Origin: Flagellimonas aurea
GTDB taxonomy: Bacteria; Bacteroidota; Bacteroidia; Flavobacteriales; Flavobacteriaceae
Direction: 5' to 3'
DNA length: 64,000 nucleotides
Assembly (NCBI RefSeq): GCF_017313785.1
Contig: NZ_JAFLNL010000001.1
Location: 682,001-746,000, forward strand
The notes under the pieces are model-generated. The model worked only from the letters and a program-made list of their open reading frames with translations. It was not told the origin of the DNA and ran no database searches. The position numbers and the translations under genes were made by a program. Below are positions 15,836 to 24,072 of the stretch, one piece after another. Position 1 is the first letter of the stretch, and each line of letters opens with the position of its first letter.

Positions 15836-16428
15836 CGGAAGGCGGTAAACTCATTATTTTCTCGGCACCATCGGGTAGTGGAAAAACGACCATTGTGAAA
15901 CATTTGTTGGATCAACCCGAACTCAACTTGGCATTTTCCATTTCTGCCACTTCACGCCCACGGAGGGGCAAGGAAAAGAATGGTGTCAATTACTATTTTA
16001 TGTCCGTTTCCCAATTTAAGCGGCACATCAAGGACGGTGACTTTTTGGAATGGGAGGAAGTGTACAGGGACAATTTTTATGGCACCCTTAAAAGCGAAGT
16101 GGAAAGACTCTGGGCAGAGGGAAAAAATGTAATTTTTGATATTGATGTGTCCGGTGGACTCAGAATCAAAAAGAAATTTCCCGAGAAGACCTTGGCGGTA
16201 TTTGTAAAGCCGCCTAGCGTGGATGAATTGAAAATAAGGCTCAAGAAGAGAAGCACCGAGAGCGACGATAAGATCAACATGAGAATTGCGAAAGCTTCAG
16301 TGGAACTTGCCACGGCTCCTCAGTTTGATAAGATCATCAAGAACTATGATCTAAATGTTGCTCTGGATGAAGCCCATAAATTGGTGGCCGAATTCCTCGG
16401 TGTCGAGATACCTCCAAAAGAAAACTAG
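15832..16428 (+). CDS. gmk: guanylate kinase
   Basis: 198 residues. P-loop SAPSGSGKTT near residues 11-20, the GMP-binding region (ISATSRPRRGKEKNGVNYYF) and DFLEWEEVYRDNFYGT are all present, and IFDIDVSGGLRIKKKFP is the usual Walker-B-like strand. It phosphorylates GMP to GDP with ATP in the cytoplasm. It is translationally coupled to yicC upstream and lies 3 nt before nadD. Confidence 0.97.
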   Translation: MTEGGKLIIFSAPSGSGKTTIVKHLLDQPELNLAFSISATSRPRRGKEKNGVNYYFMSVSQFKRHIKDGDFLEWEEVYRDNFYGTLKSEVERLWAEGKNVIFDIDVSGGLRIKKKFPEKTLAVFVKPPSVDELKIRLKKRSTESDDKINMRIAKASVELATAPQFDKIIKNYDLNVALDEAHKLVAEFLGVEIPPKEN

Positions 16429-16431
16429 ACC

Positions 16432-17016
16432 ATGAAAAAGGTAGGGCTCTTTTTTGGGACCTTCAACCCCATACATATTGGTCATTTGATCATTGCCAAC
16501 CATATGGTGGAGTTTTCCGATCTGGATGAGGTTTGGTTCGTTATTACCCCACAAAGTCCATTTAAGGTCAAGCAATCGCTTCTGGACAATAATCATCGGT
16601 ATCAAATGGTTTTTGAGGCAGTACAGGAGTATCCCAAACTAAAGCCCAGTAAAATAGAGTTCGACCTCCCGCAGCCAAACTATACGACAGATACATTGGC
16701 CCATTTGGATGACAACTACGGCAAGGACCATCGTTTTTCACTGATCATGGGAGAAGATAATTTGAAGAATTTCCATAAATGGAAGAATTATGAAACCATT
16801 TTGGAGCACTATTCCATTCATGTCTATCCTAGAGTTTCAGAAGGCGTTGTGGAACATGAATTTAAAGACCATCCCAAGATCACTCGGGTCGATGCCCCGA
16901 TTATGGAAATTTCCTCCACTTTTATTCGTAAGGCACATAAGGCAGGAAAAAATATCCGTCCGTTATTGCCATATACGGTTTGGAAGTATATGGATGAAAT
17001 GAATTTTTATAGGTAG
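16432..17016 (+). CDS. nadD: nicotinate-nucleotide adenylyltransferase
   Basis: 194 residues. The nucleotidyltransferase motif GTFNPIHIGH (residues 9-18) and the C-terminal ISSTFIRKAHK motif define NadD. WFVITPQSPFKVKQSLLDN and FSLIMGEDNLKNFHKWKN are family landmarks. It makes deamido-NAD from nicotinate mononucleotide and ATP, a step shared by de novo and salvage NAD synthesis. It is the last gene of the yicC operon and converges with the LolA-like gene only 1 nt away. Confidence 0.97.
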   Translation: MKKVGLFFGTFNPIHIGHLIIANHMVEFSDLDEVWFVITPQSPFKVKQSLLDNNHRYQMVFEAVQEYPKLKPSKIEFDLPQPNYTTDTLAHLDDNYGKDHRFSLIMGEDNLKNFHKWKNYETILEHYSIHVYPRVSEGVVEHEFKDHPKITRVDAPIMEISSTFIRKAHKAGKNIRPLLPYTVWKYMDEMNFYR

Positions 17017-17017
17017 G

Positions 17018-17740
17018 CTATTGTGCCTCTTTTGACAAGGTATCGGTGCCCAAATATTTATCGTCCTTGTTCATGTACCACGCTCTTGTTTTTGGCATTT
17101 TTATCCCCTCAATGGTTTCCAGTCCCTTTAAAATGATGTACTCTCCATCATTTTTGTTTTCATCATGGTAAAACTGGTATACCTCCATGGCATAGGTGGT
17201 AGGGTCAAAGTAAAAATACCAGGTATCCTTTCCTATTTCTGCATCATAAGTCACCTTTAGAACAAGATAATCTTTGCCTTCGAATGTTTTCTTTTCAGTT
17301 TTTGGATCCAAGTTGGTTCCTGGATCGTTCAGCTTCATGGGGAGTCCGTAGAGATACGTGTAGTAATCCTTCATAAAATTACCGCGCTCACAGCTCAGTT
17401 TGAACTGCTCGGCTTCCTTTTGGGTGTATTCTTTACTTCCGTTCAAGGTAATCTCACAGGATGTATCCTGGATTTGGTAGGAATACGTATGATCTCCTTG
17501 GGATACATCCAGATTAAATTCCTGTTTTGGAAAATCAACCTGAATTACACTAATCCTTTCTGGGCTGTTAGGGGTTTCCATCACAACTTTAAAGGTGGCC
17601 TGCAAGCTTTGCCAATTTCCATTCGGATCGTGAAAAGCAATGGCTTTTTCCAAAACCTCCTCCGCTGAAACTGATTGTGAATACCCGGAGGCAGCGGATA
17701 ACAGGCCAAAAACAAATAGAGTAAAACAATATCTTTTCAT
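17018..17740 (-). CDS. LolA-like secreted protein (DUF6503 type)
   Basis: 240 residues with a signal peptide (LFVFGLLSAASGYSQ). The mature part has the beta-rich look of LolA/outer-membrane lipoprotein-sorting relatives: WQSLQATFKVVMETPN, KTFEGKDYLVLKVTYDAEIG, WYFYFDPTTYAMEVYQFY. Flavobacteria carry several such proteins of unknown role, probably periplasmic lipid or lipoprotein binders. The gene stands alone, 36 nt downstream of the end of the phosphate transporter gene on the same strand. Confidence 0.75.
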   Translation of the reverse strand: MKRYCFTLFVFGLLSAASGYSQSVSAEEVLEKAIAFHDPNGNWQSLQATFKVVMETPNSPERISVIQVDFPKQEFNLDVSQGDHTYSYQIQDTSCEITLNGSKEYTQKEAEQFKLSCERGNFMKDYYTYLYGLPMKLNDPGTNLDPKTEKKTFEGKDYLVLKVTYDAEIGKDTWYFYFDPTTYAMEVYQFYHDENKNDGEYIILKGLETIEGIKMPKTRAWYMNKDDKYLGTDTLSKEAQ

Positions 17741-17776
17741 CCTATTAAAATTAATGAGGACGAAAAGATACCGTTT

Positions 17777-20071
17777 TTATTTTTTTTCGATAGTGGCTGG
17801 TTGAACCGTACTATCGTGTTCGCGATAGTATTGTTCCAAAAGGTTCATCATAGCGGTTATCAAGTCCCTTGTTTCGAGCAATAGGGAGAAGTAAAGAGTG
17901 GTGTTCTTTGGGCTCGATTCCTCTGTTCTTGTTCGGGATACTTGGATGTCTATCTTTTGGGAAACAAGATCATAAAGCTCTTGCTTGGAATCCAATATTG
18001 CACCTATCTGCTCAAAGGATTTTTCTTCGAACGCCTTTTGGGTACTGTTGAAGATTTCCTCCAATTTATGGTCGATTTCCTTGAGCTCCTTTATTTGATT
18101 GTACTTTAGCTTTTTATGATTGTTTTGAACGTGGTTGTAACTCACCTTTCCAATGTATTCCAAGGATTGGGACATATCTGTCAGGTACCCCATTATGTTT
18201 ATGTAGAAGTTACTGGCTCCAATATGGGCCTCTTCCAAGTTCTTGATGAAATAAAAGGTGTGTTCCCTGAGGTCTTCTATTTCCAAGGCCAGTTTATTTC
18301 CTTGTTTTTTGTTCTTTTTCAGGGAATCCAAAGCCTGCTTGGCAAGACCATTAATGGAGTTGGAGTAAATTTTGTTGCTACGCTTTACCACATTGGCAAT
18401 GTTGGTCGCGGTTTCTTCGATAACGCCTTGTATGGAACTACTTTCTGCTCTTCTTAAACGATCTTCGACCTTGATTTCCTTGGATTTTTTGTTATAGGAG
18501 ATATAATTTCTTACCAAAAGAAGCACCGCTGCGAACAACAACATGGCTATGGCGGCACCTTTCCCAAAATTAATGAGGGACAAGACCACTCCTGAAGCAA
18601 TAAAAGCGATTATGGCCGTGCTGAACCATCCGGCGATTACGTTCAAAACCCCAGCGACTCGGTAAACCGCACTTTCAGCACCCCAGGCCCTATCGGCCAA
18701 GGAAGTACCCATGGCCACCATAAAGGTGACATAGGTGGTTGATAGGGGGAGTTTGTAAGATGTAGCTATGGAAATCAAGATACCGGCAACCATTAAATTG
18801 ACCGAAGCCCTGATCATATCAAAAGCGGGTAATTGAAGCACCTTTTCCTTTGAAAGGTTCACAGTGGGCTTTTCAAACCGTTTATTGATTTTGTTTTGTA
18901 GGGAGTTGGGAACTATAGAAGATGCCCATGTTGACAAGTTTATGGAAAATCTTACCAGACCTCTTGATAGAAAGTTTGGCTGAAATTTTTCCTTGGCCTC
19001 ACCTTCTCTGGATAAGTTTATTTCTGTATCGGCAACATATCTAGCTTTTTTGGACATCCATAAGGTGGCTACCATGATCATCCCTGATAGGAACAACAAA
19101 AGGGTAGGGGTTTCAACTGTGTTGGCCAAGATTCCCATGCTAAATTCAGAAGCATCCACTCCTGATCCCGACCATGCTATGTAGGATTGCCAAGCAGCAA
19201 TGGGCACACCAATAAAGTTGACCAGATCATTGCCTGCAAAAGCAAGTGCCAAAGCGAACGTACCCACCCCAATGATAACTTTGTAAATATTGACTTTGGC
19301 GAACTGTATAAGTACAAAGGACAAAATGGCCCAAAAAGCAAAATTGATAAAGCCCACCTTGTAGACCTCTGTCTCCAAATAATCTTTAATGGTGACACCT
19401 CCTATAAAACCATAAGTCTGGTCGGCAAAAGGAGTTCCCTTTATTCCTTTTAAAAGGATAAAATAAGAAATGGCAGACAGCGCGATTCCCGCAAAAACGG
19501 CGCCGACCCAATTTGCCTTTCTTTGAAATTGATACGAGAGCAATACCCTGGATACCCATTGCACAAAGGCACCAATGGAAAAAGCAATCACAACTGACGA
19601 AAGTATACCTATGATTATTTCAATGGCCTTGTCCGTATTGATGTAATGAAGAATATCCGAAAAACTACCATTTACATTTGCTATTTTTAAAATTGCCATA
19701 GCAACAGCGGCACCCAAAAGATTGAAAACTATGGAAACAGTGGTTGATGTGGGCATTCCTATGGTATTGAAAAAGTCCAATAGCAGTATGTCAGTGATCA
19801 TTACGGCCATAAAAATGAACATGATCTCATCAAAATAAAATTCACCGGGGTTAAAAATACCTTTCCTTGCAACTTCCATAAGACCGCTGGAGAAAATGGC
19901 TCCACAGGCTATTCCCACACTTGCCACGATCATGATGGTCTTGAACGATATTGCCTTGGAACCAATAGCAGAATTCAGAAAATTTACAGCATCGTTACTG
20001 ACGCCAACAACAAGATCTGCAATGGCCAGAATGCCCAAGGCTACAAGGATTAAAAAGTAAATGTTGTCCAT
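17777..20071 (-). CDS. PiT-family phosphate transporter with C-terminal PhoU-like domain
   Basis: 764 residues, much longer than a simple PiT protein. Both inverted PiT signatures are present: GVSNDAVNFLNSAIGSKA near residue 24 and FAGNDLVNFIGVPI near 280. Further membrane helices carry SYKLPLSTTYVTFMVAMGTS. After the last helix (about 530) comes a long helical part (GVIEETATNIANVVKRSN to LLEQYYREHD) that resembles PhoU/DUF47 proteins. Those usually are separate partners of PiT, so this is a transporter-regulator fusion. It imports inorganic phosphate across the inner membrane. The porin gene upstream (gap about 70 nt) probably supplies phosphate across the outer membrane. Confidence 0.9.
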   Translation of the reverse strand: MDNIYFLILVALGILAIADLVVGVSNDAVNFLNSAIGSKAISFKTIMIVASVGIACGAIFSSGLMEVARKGIFNPGEFYFDEIMFIFMAVMITDILLLDFFNTIGMPTSTTVSIVFNLLGAAVAMAILKIANVNGSFSDILHYINTDKAIEIIIGILSSVVIAFSIGAFVQWVSRVLLSYQFQRKANWVGAVFAGIALSAISYFILLKGIKGTPFADQTYGFIGGVTIKDYLETEVYKVGFINFAFWAILSFVLIQFAKVNIYKVIIGVGTFALALAFAGNDLVNFIGVPIAAWQSYIAWSGSGVDASEFSMGILANTVETPTLLLFLSGMIMVATLWMSKKARYVADTEINLSREGEAKEKFQPNFLSRGLVRFSINLSTWASSIVPNSLQNKINKRFEKPTVNLSKEKVLQLPAFDMIRASVNLMVAGILISIATSYKLPLSTTYVTFMVAMGTSLADRAWGAESAVYRVAGVLNVIAGWFSTAIIAFIASGVVLSLINFGKGAAIAMLLFAAVLLLVRNYISYNKKSKEIKVEDRLRRAESSSIQGVIEETATNIANVVKRSNKIYSNSINGLAKQALDSLKKNKKQGNKLALEIEDLREHTFYFIKNLEEAHIGASNFYINIMGYLTDMSQSLEYIGKVSYNHVQNNHKKLKYNQIKELKEIDHKLEEIFNSTQKAFEEKSFEQIGAILDSKQELYDLVSQKIDIQVSRTRTEESSPKNTTLYFSLLLETRDLITAMMNLLEQYYREHDSTVQPATIEKK

Positions 20072-20142
20072 AATTAGAATTCAAAAAAATTTTTCAAATA
20101 TCAAGAGAATACACTTTTGATAAGTTATGTTAAGGTTATTTT

Positions 20143-21357
20143 TTAGAAATGTACATCTACCTGTAGGCGGTACATCAGCTCATCCAAACCATTGTCAATA
20201 TTTAAATAGCTAAGGTCTGTTTGAACCTTTAGTTTATGTCCTACAATATATTTTGATAGCCCTAATGTATATTGTTTTTGCGGATTTTTACCTGTGATTT
20301 CCATATCCAATTCAATGTTAGTGAATCGGGCCGATACCTCCCAATTATTTTTGAACAAGTAACCCGATTGCAGGTTAAGTCCATTTCCTACCTGCACAAC
20401 GTCTCCCGTAGGAGTGTTATCTGGGTTCAATGCCACTGGTTCACTGGCATCGCGATGCGCAAACTCCCCCATAAGTGAAAAGCCCCTGTATTTGAACATA
20501 AGGTCAAGGAACAGGGTATAGATGTTGGTTTCGTGGAACCCAATATCATTGGACATATAACTTCCCATATTGCTCCTAGTTTTAACCGCGTTGTTGTTTA
20601 TGTCATAAGTAGTTCCGAACATTAGCTTTGGGGTTTGCTCACGGTTGAGGTCGGCGGCCCTATAGTCTCCTTTTTTAATGAAATTCCCAAAGGGAAGCAG
20701 TTCAATTCTTGAGGTGTATTGGTGCCCTCCTAGATTACCTTGTGTAACGTTTCTTCCCTCACCTTGTGAGAATGCGAATTTTTCACGGACCAAAAACCTA
20801 TTGCCCAAATAGAAATGATGTCTGAGCTGAAAGCCCATATCCCTGTCTATATTGAACCTGCTATTCAACAATGAGCGATCTACCTGTTGAAGATTTCCGG
20901 AAGAGATGACCCTTTCAATGTTACCGGGCAATTTGGTCTGTCCAAACCAAAGTTCAAAGTTCTGGTAGAAATTCCATATGACCACGGCATCAAGAATGTA
21001 CCTTGGCGTATTGCCCGTAAACTCTGAGGACCCCGACATATCCCTGTTGGAAAGACCAAGCTCTATCTTATATTTAAGTTTTGGGGAATAGGCAAAGCCG
21101 TTAAACTTAAGCCGCGCACGTCTTACCAAAAAATCCTGCTCAGGATTGGCAAATTTATTTTGCCCTTCATCAGTCCAGCTAAAATTGGACAATAATTGCA
21201 TTCTTGCTCCCACTTTCATGGACCAAGTGCTGTCTTTGCCCATAATGTTGAGCAATCCGTCGCCAAAACGCGTTGAGCTAATTTCTTGGGAATAAGAAAA
21301 ATGCGTGCAAGTGAATATAAAGATAATCCCAATTAGGGTTAACTTTTTGGTATTCAT
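20143..21357 (-). CDS. phosphate-selective porin OprO/OprP-like outer membrane protein
   Basis: 404 residues from the ATG at 21357; this start gives a clean signal peptide (MNTKKLTLIGIIFIFTC to HFSYSQ), and longer frames use a TTG. The mature chain is a beta-barrel porin: WSMKVGARMQLLSNFSW, FLVRRARLKFNGFAYSP, FELWFGQTKLPGNIERV, FKYRGFSLMGEFAHRD, and a final strand ending with aromatic F (LQVDVHF). It fits the OprO/P family. It lies upstream of and in line with the PiT gene, so the pair probably forms an outer plus inner membrane phosphate route. A terminator hairpin stands about 95 nt before its start codon. Confidence 0.88.
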   Translation of the reverse strand: MNTKKLTLIGIIFIFTCTHFSYSQEISSTRFGDGLLNIMGKDSTWSMKVGARMQLLSNFSWTDEGQNKFANPEQDFLVRRARLKFNGFAYSPKLKYKIELGLSNRDMSGSSEFTGNTPRYILDAVVIWNFYQNFELWFGQTKLPGNIERVISSGNLQQVDRSLLNSRFNIDRDMGFQLRHHFYLGNRFLVREKFAFSQGEGRNVTQGNLGGHQYTSRIELLPFGNFIKKGDYRAADLNREQTPKLMFGTTYDINNNAVKTRSNMGSYMSNDIGFHETNIYTLFLDLMFKYRGFSLMGEFAHRDASEPVALNPDNTPTGDVVQVGNGLNLQSGYLFKNNWEVSARFTNIELDMEITGKNPQKQYTLGLSKYIVGHKLKVQTDLSYLNIDNGLDELMYRLQVDVHF

Positions 21358-21658
21358 TACGGTACTAGTTTTTGTCGCTGCAAATAACCGCACCCAATGT
21401 TAAGTTAACATTTCCTGTATGTTATTTTATGTATGTCATTTTAATAAAAAAGGCTACCTCTTGAAAGGTAGCCATCAGATTTCGAAGAATAGTCGACAAA
21501 AACTAATATCCATAAAGAAATCCAATTCAAAATTGAACTTTGGAAATTTCTTTACTGTAATTTTAAGTTTAAGTAATCATTAAGCATTGTAAAGCAATGT
21601 AAAGCCCCTATGTTGGTCTATGATTTAGGTTAAACGTATATTGCACCAATAAATCATT
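21358..21658. other. 300-nt divergent region between porin and dgt: leader-like structures
   Basis: Contains, from left to right: a palindrome AATGTTAAGTTAACATT (21396-21412); a minus-strand terminator hairpin (21452-21473 with A-run at 21445-21451); a long imperfect hairpin of 17 bp with two 2-nt bulges (21514-21553); and a near-tandem 10-mer GCATTGTAAA/GCAATGTAAA (21583-21602). A -7-like element for the minus strand (TACGTTTA) lies at 21638-21631. The pieces fit either a leader transcript of the porin gene or a short minus-strand RNA. Confidence 0.5.
21445..21473 (-). terminator. minus-strand terminator about 95 nt upstream of the porin start
   Basis: GGCTACCT (21452-21459) and AGGTAGCC (21466-21473) form an 8-bp stem with a 6-nt loop; on the minus strand the hairpin is followed by a T-run (A21446-21451 on the + strand). 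No protein gene on the minus strand ends upstream of it. Confidence 0.7.
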
Positions 21659-23017
21659 ATGAACTGGGAACAGCTACTCTCTTTAAAAAGATACGGGGAC
21701 ACCGGAAAACGCCTGCGGAAGGAACAGAACGAAACCCGGCTAGGGTTCGAGGTGGACTACGACCGAATCATTTTTTCATCGGCATTTAGGAGTTTACAGG
21801 ACAAAACACAGGTGTTTCCAATGCCGATTGCCGTAGGCTCGCAGAAGAATTTTGTGCATACCCGCCTTACGCACAGTATGGAAGTGTCCGTAGTGGGAAG
21901 AAGTTTGGGGCGTATTGCCGGACAACAGGTTTTAGCGAAGTATCCGTTCTTGTCCGAAGTTCATGGCCATCACTTTAACGATTTTGGAGCTATTGTAGCC
22001 GCCGCAGCCTTGGCCCATGATATTGGCAACCCTCCGTTTGGGCACAGTGGGGAAAAAGCCATCGGCAATTACTTTAAACAGGGCAAAGGAAAATTCTACG
22101 AAGATGTTCTCGCAGCAGAAGAGTATCAAGATTTGATTGATTTTGAAGGTAATGCCAACGGGTTTAAGTTGTTGACAGAATCCCGTGAAGGAGTGCCAGG
22201 GGGATTGCGGTTGAGCTACGCTACTCTGGGAGCATTCATAAAGTACCCCAAAGCTTCTTTGCCAAAAAAACCGTCGAGGAACATTGCCGATAAGAAGTTT
22301 GGTTTTTTCCAGTCCGAAAAAGAGTTTTTTAATGAATTAGTGGGGGAAATAGGTCTTTTGCCCAATCCTGCCCACCCGAAAACAGGATTTTTAAGACATC
22401 CATTGACCTATTTGGTAGAGGCAGCGGACGATATTTGCTATACCATTATCGATTTTGAGGACGGCATCAATTTGGGATTGATACCCGAGGAATATGCCTT
22501 GGAGTACCTTATCAATTTGGTAAAGGACAACATCAATACCAAAAAGTATAATGCCATGACTACCTCCAGTGATAGATTGAGCTATTTGAGGGCGCTTGCC
22601 ATCAGTACCTTGATAGGAGATGCAGTAGACGTTTTTGTAAATAACGAGGAGAAGATTCTCAATGGTGAGTTTGATGCATCTTTACTGGACAAAGGAAAGT
22701 ACACAGCGCAGGTCGATGACATCATCAAATTGAGCGTGGAAAAGATATATCAATCCACCGAGGTAGTGGATAAGGAATTGGCGGGATATCGAATTATTTC
22801 GGACTTATTGGATATGTACACTACGGCCCTTATCAATGTAAAGGAGGGAGAGGATACCAATTATGACCGATTGCTCATCAAAAGTTTACCTGAAAACTAT
22901 AGGAATACGGATGTGCCCATCTATAAGATATTATTGGACACCAGTTGTTTTGTGGCCAGTCTGTCCGATAGTGCCGCCGTTCATATCCATGATAAACTGA
23001 CAGGGCGAAAGGTCTAA
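21659..23017 (+). CDS. dgt: deoxyguanosinetriphosphate triphosphohydrolase family protein
   Basis: 452 residues. HD-domain metal ligands are seen in TRLTHSMEVSVVGRS and AALAHDIGNPPFGHSGEKA, then YLVEAADDICYTIIDFEDGI provides the last aspartate. The N-terminus (RLRKEQNETRLGFEVDYDRIIFSSAFRSLQDKTQVF) is typical for Dgt. It cleaves dGTP, and often other dNTPs, to the deoxynucleoside and tripolyphosphate, influencing nucleotide pools. It stands alone and overlaps the convergent DUF3078 gene by 4 nt. A TATATTGC box about 10 nt upstream is a weak promoter candidate. Confidence 0.95.
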   Translation: MNWEQLLSLKRYGDTGKRLRKEQNETRLGFEVDYDRIIFSSAFRSLQDKTQVFPMPIAVGSQKNFVHTRLTHSMEVSVVGRSLGRIAGQQVLAKYPFLSEVHGHHFNDFGAIVAAAALAHDIGNPPFGHSGEKAIGNYFKQGKGKFYEDVLAAEEYQDLIDFEGNANGFKLLTESREGVPGGLRLSYATLGAFIKYPKASLPKKPSRNIADKKFGFFQSEKEFFNELVGEIGLLPNPAHPKTGFLRHPLTYLVEAADDICYTIIDFEDGINLGLIPEEYALEYLINLVKDNINTKKYNAMTTSSDRLSYLRALAISTLIGDAVDVFVNNEEKILNGEFDASLLDKGKYTAQVDDIIKLSVEKIYQSTEVVDKELAGYRIISDLLDMYTTALINVKEGEDTNYDRLLIKSLPENYRNTDVPIYKILLDTSCFVASLSDSAAVHIHDKLTGRKV

Positions 23018-24072
23018 AACGAATAGAGCAGCCCTACCCCCAGTAACTGCTTAAACTGGACTTTGGCCACGCCCGGGCTTATTATGGTTCCATCCTCAGC
23101 AACTTCCTCATCAAATTTGATGTCATCATCAAAGATGATGTGCGTTCCAATATTGGCATTTAGAAAGTCGTTCACCTTGAGATTGAAGTTAAGCTCCCAA
23201 TCCACATCTATGTTCCCAAAACTCCGAACATAATCTGTATATAGATTGAGGCGATGGCTCATAAGAACGTTGTTGGTAATTTCGGTTTCCCAAGTATTCG
23301 TCACCAAAAAACCAAGTTCCAAAAACACTCTATCCCCTTCTTCCACACCAAAGGCCCCTTGGTTGGAGAGATTCTCATCCAATACAAAAGTTGATTTCAT
23401 GGTAGCGGGTGAAATGTAAAGGTTGAACTGATCTTTTGGGGGTATATATGATGTACCGACACCGACAAACAAATATCCAGGGGCCATAAATCTTGAAATT
23501 GGCGTCTCTCTATCAGGATATTTATAACCATTGGAAAATTGCGTCCGAATATTGGCCTTTACCGAATAGTACCAATTGGTGATGGTGTCCTTCCTAAAAC
23601 TGAGAGTCGTGGAGAGTCGGATCTGGTCGTCGGTTTTTCGTAGCTTCCTTCCTTCTTGGGCATTGAGGCCGTATCGAAACTGGGCTTCGTTGTTCCAATT
23701 TAGATACCGGAATTTATAGTTACGGGCAAAATCTGCGCTCGCAAGAGCCGAAACAGAGTTGTCTCCCCCTGCGTTCCAGTTTACAAAAGAAACTTCACTG
23801 ACGTTGAGACCAAATTTGTTGACCTTTTTCCAGAAAGATGTTGGTTTGAAACGATTGTACCATATACTCAAAGGCTTTACCCGGTTCAATACCGTACGCG
23901 GGTCGGTCAGTTTTGCGTTTCGGGTGAGGTACTTGAGTTTTACATCCTTAATGCGAATTATCTTAAAACTGCCATTAGTGCTATCAATTTCAAACGCCTT
24001 TAATTGGGTAACTTGGGAATGTGCAGATAGAAAAACGGCTAGGAATAGAATTAAAAAACAGTTTAATCGCAT
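23014..24072 (-). CDS. DUF3078 family secreted/outer membrane protein
   Basis: 352 residues with a signal peptide (CFLILFLAVFLSAHSQ). The body has the Bacteroidota DUF3078 pattern: VSFVNWNAGGDNSVSALAS, RYLNWNNEAQFRYGLNAQEG, TNWYYSVKANIRTQFSNGY and DQFNLYISPATMKSTFVLDENL, ending in strands (FKQLLGVGLLYSF) like an outer-membrane barrel. The function is unknown. Its start overlaps the end of dxs by 10 nt, so the two are transcribed together; this pairing with an isoprenoid gene is positional only. Confidence 0.85.
   Translation of the reverse strand: MRLNCFLILFLAVFLSAHSQVTQLKAFEIDSTNGSFKIIRIKDVKLKYLTRNAKLTDPRTVLNRVKPLSIWYNRFKPTSFWKKVNKFGLNVSEVSFVNWNAGGDNSVSALASADFARNYKFRYLNWNNEAQFRYGLNAQEGRKLRKTDDQIRLSTTLSFRKDTITNWYYSVKANIRTQFSNGYKYPDRETPISRFMAPGYLFVGVGTSYIPPKDQFNLYISPATMKSTFVLDENLSNQGAFGVEEGDRVFLELGFLVTNTWETEITNNVLMSHRLNLYTDYVRSFGNIDVDWELNFNLKVNDFLNANIGTHIIFDDDIKFDEEVAEDGTIISPGVAKVQFKQLLGVGLLYSF

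Noticed and set aside
21583..21602. Near-tandem 10-mer GCATTGTAAA/GCAATGTAAA as a repeat element
   Set aside because: Two imperfect copies in A/T-rich DNA are too little evidence; it is mentioned only within the intergenic description.
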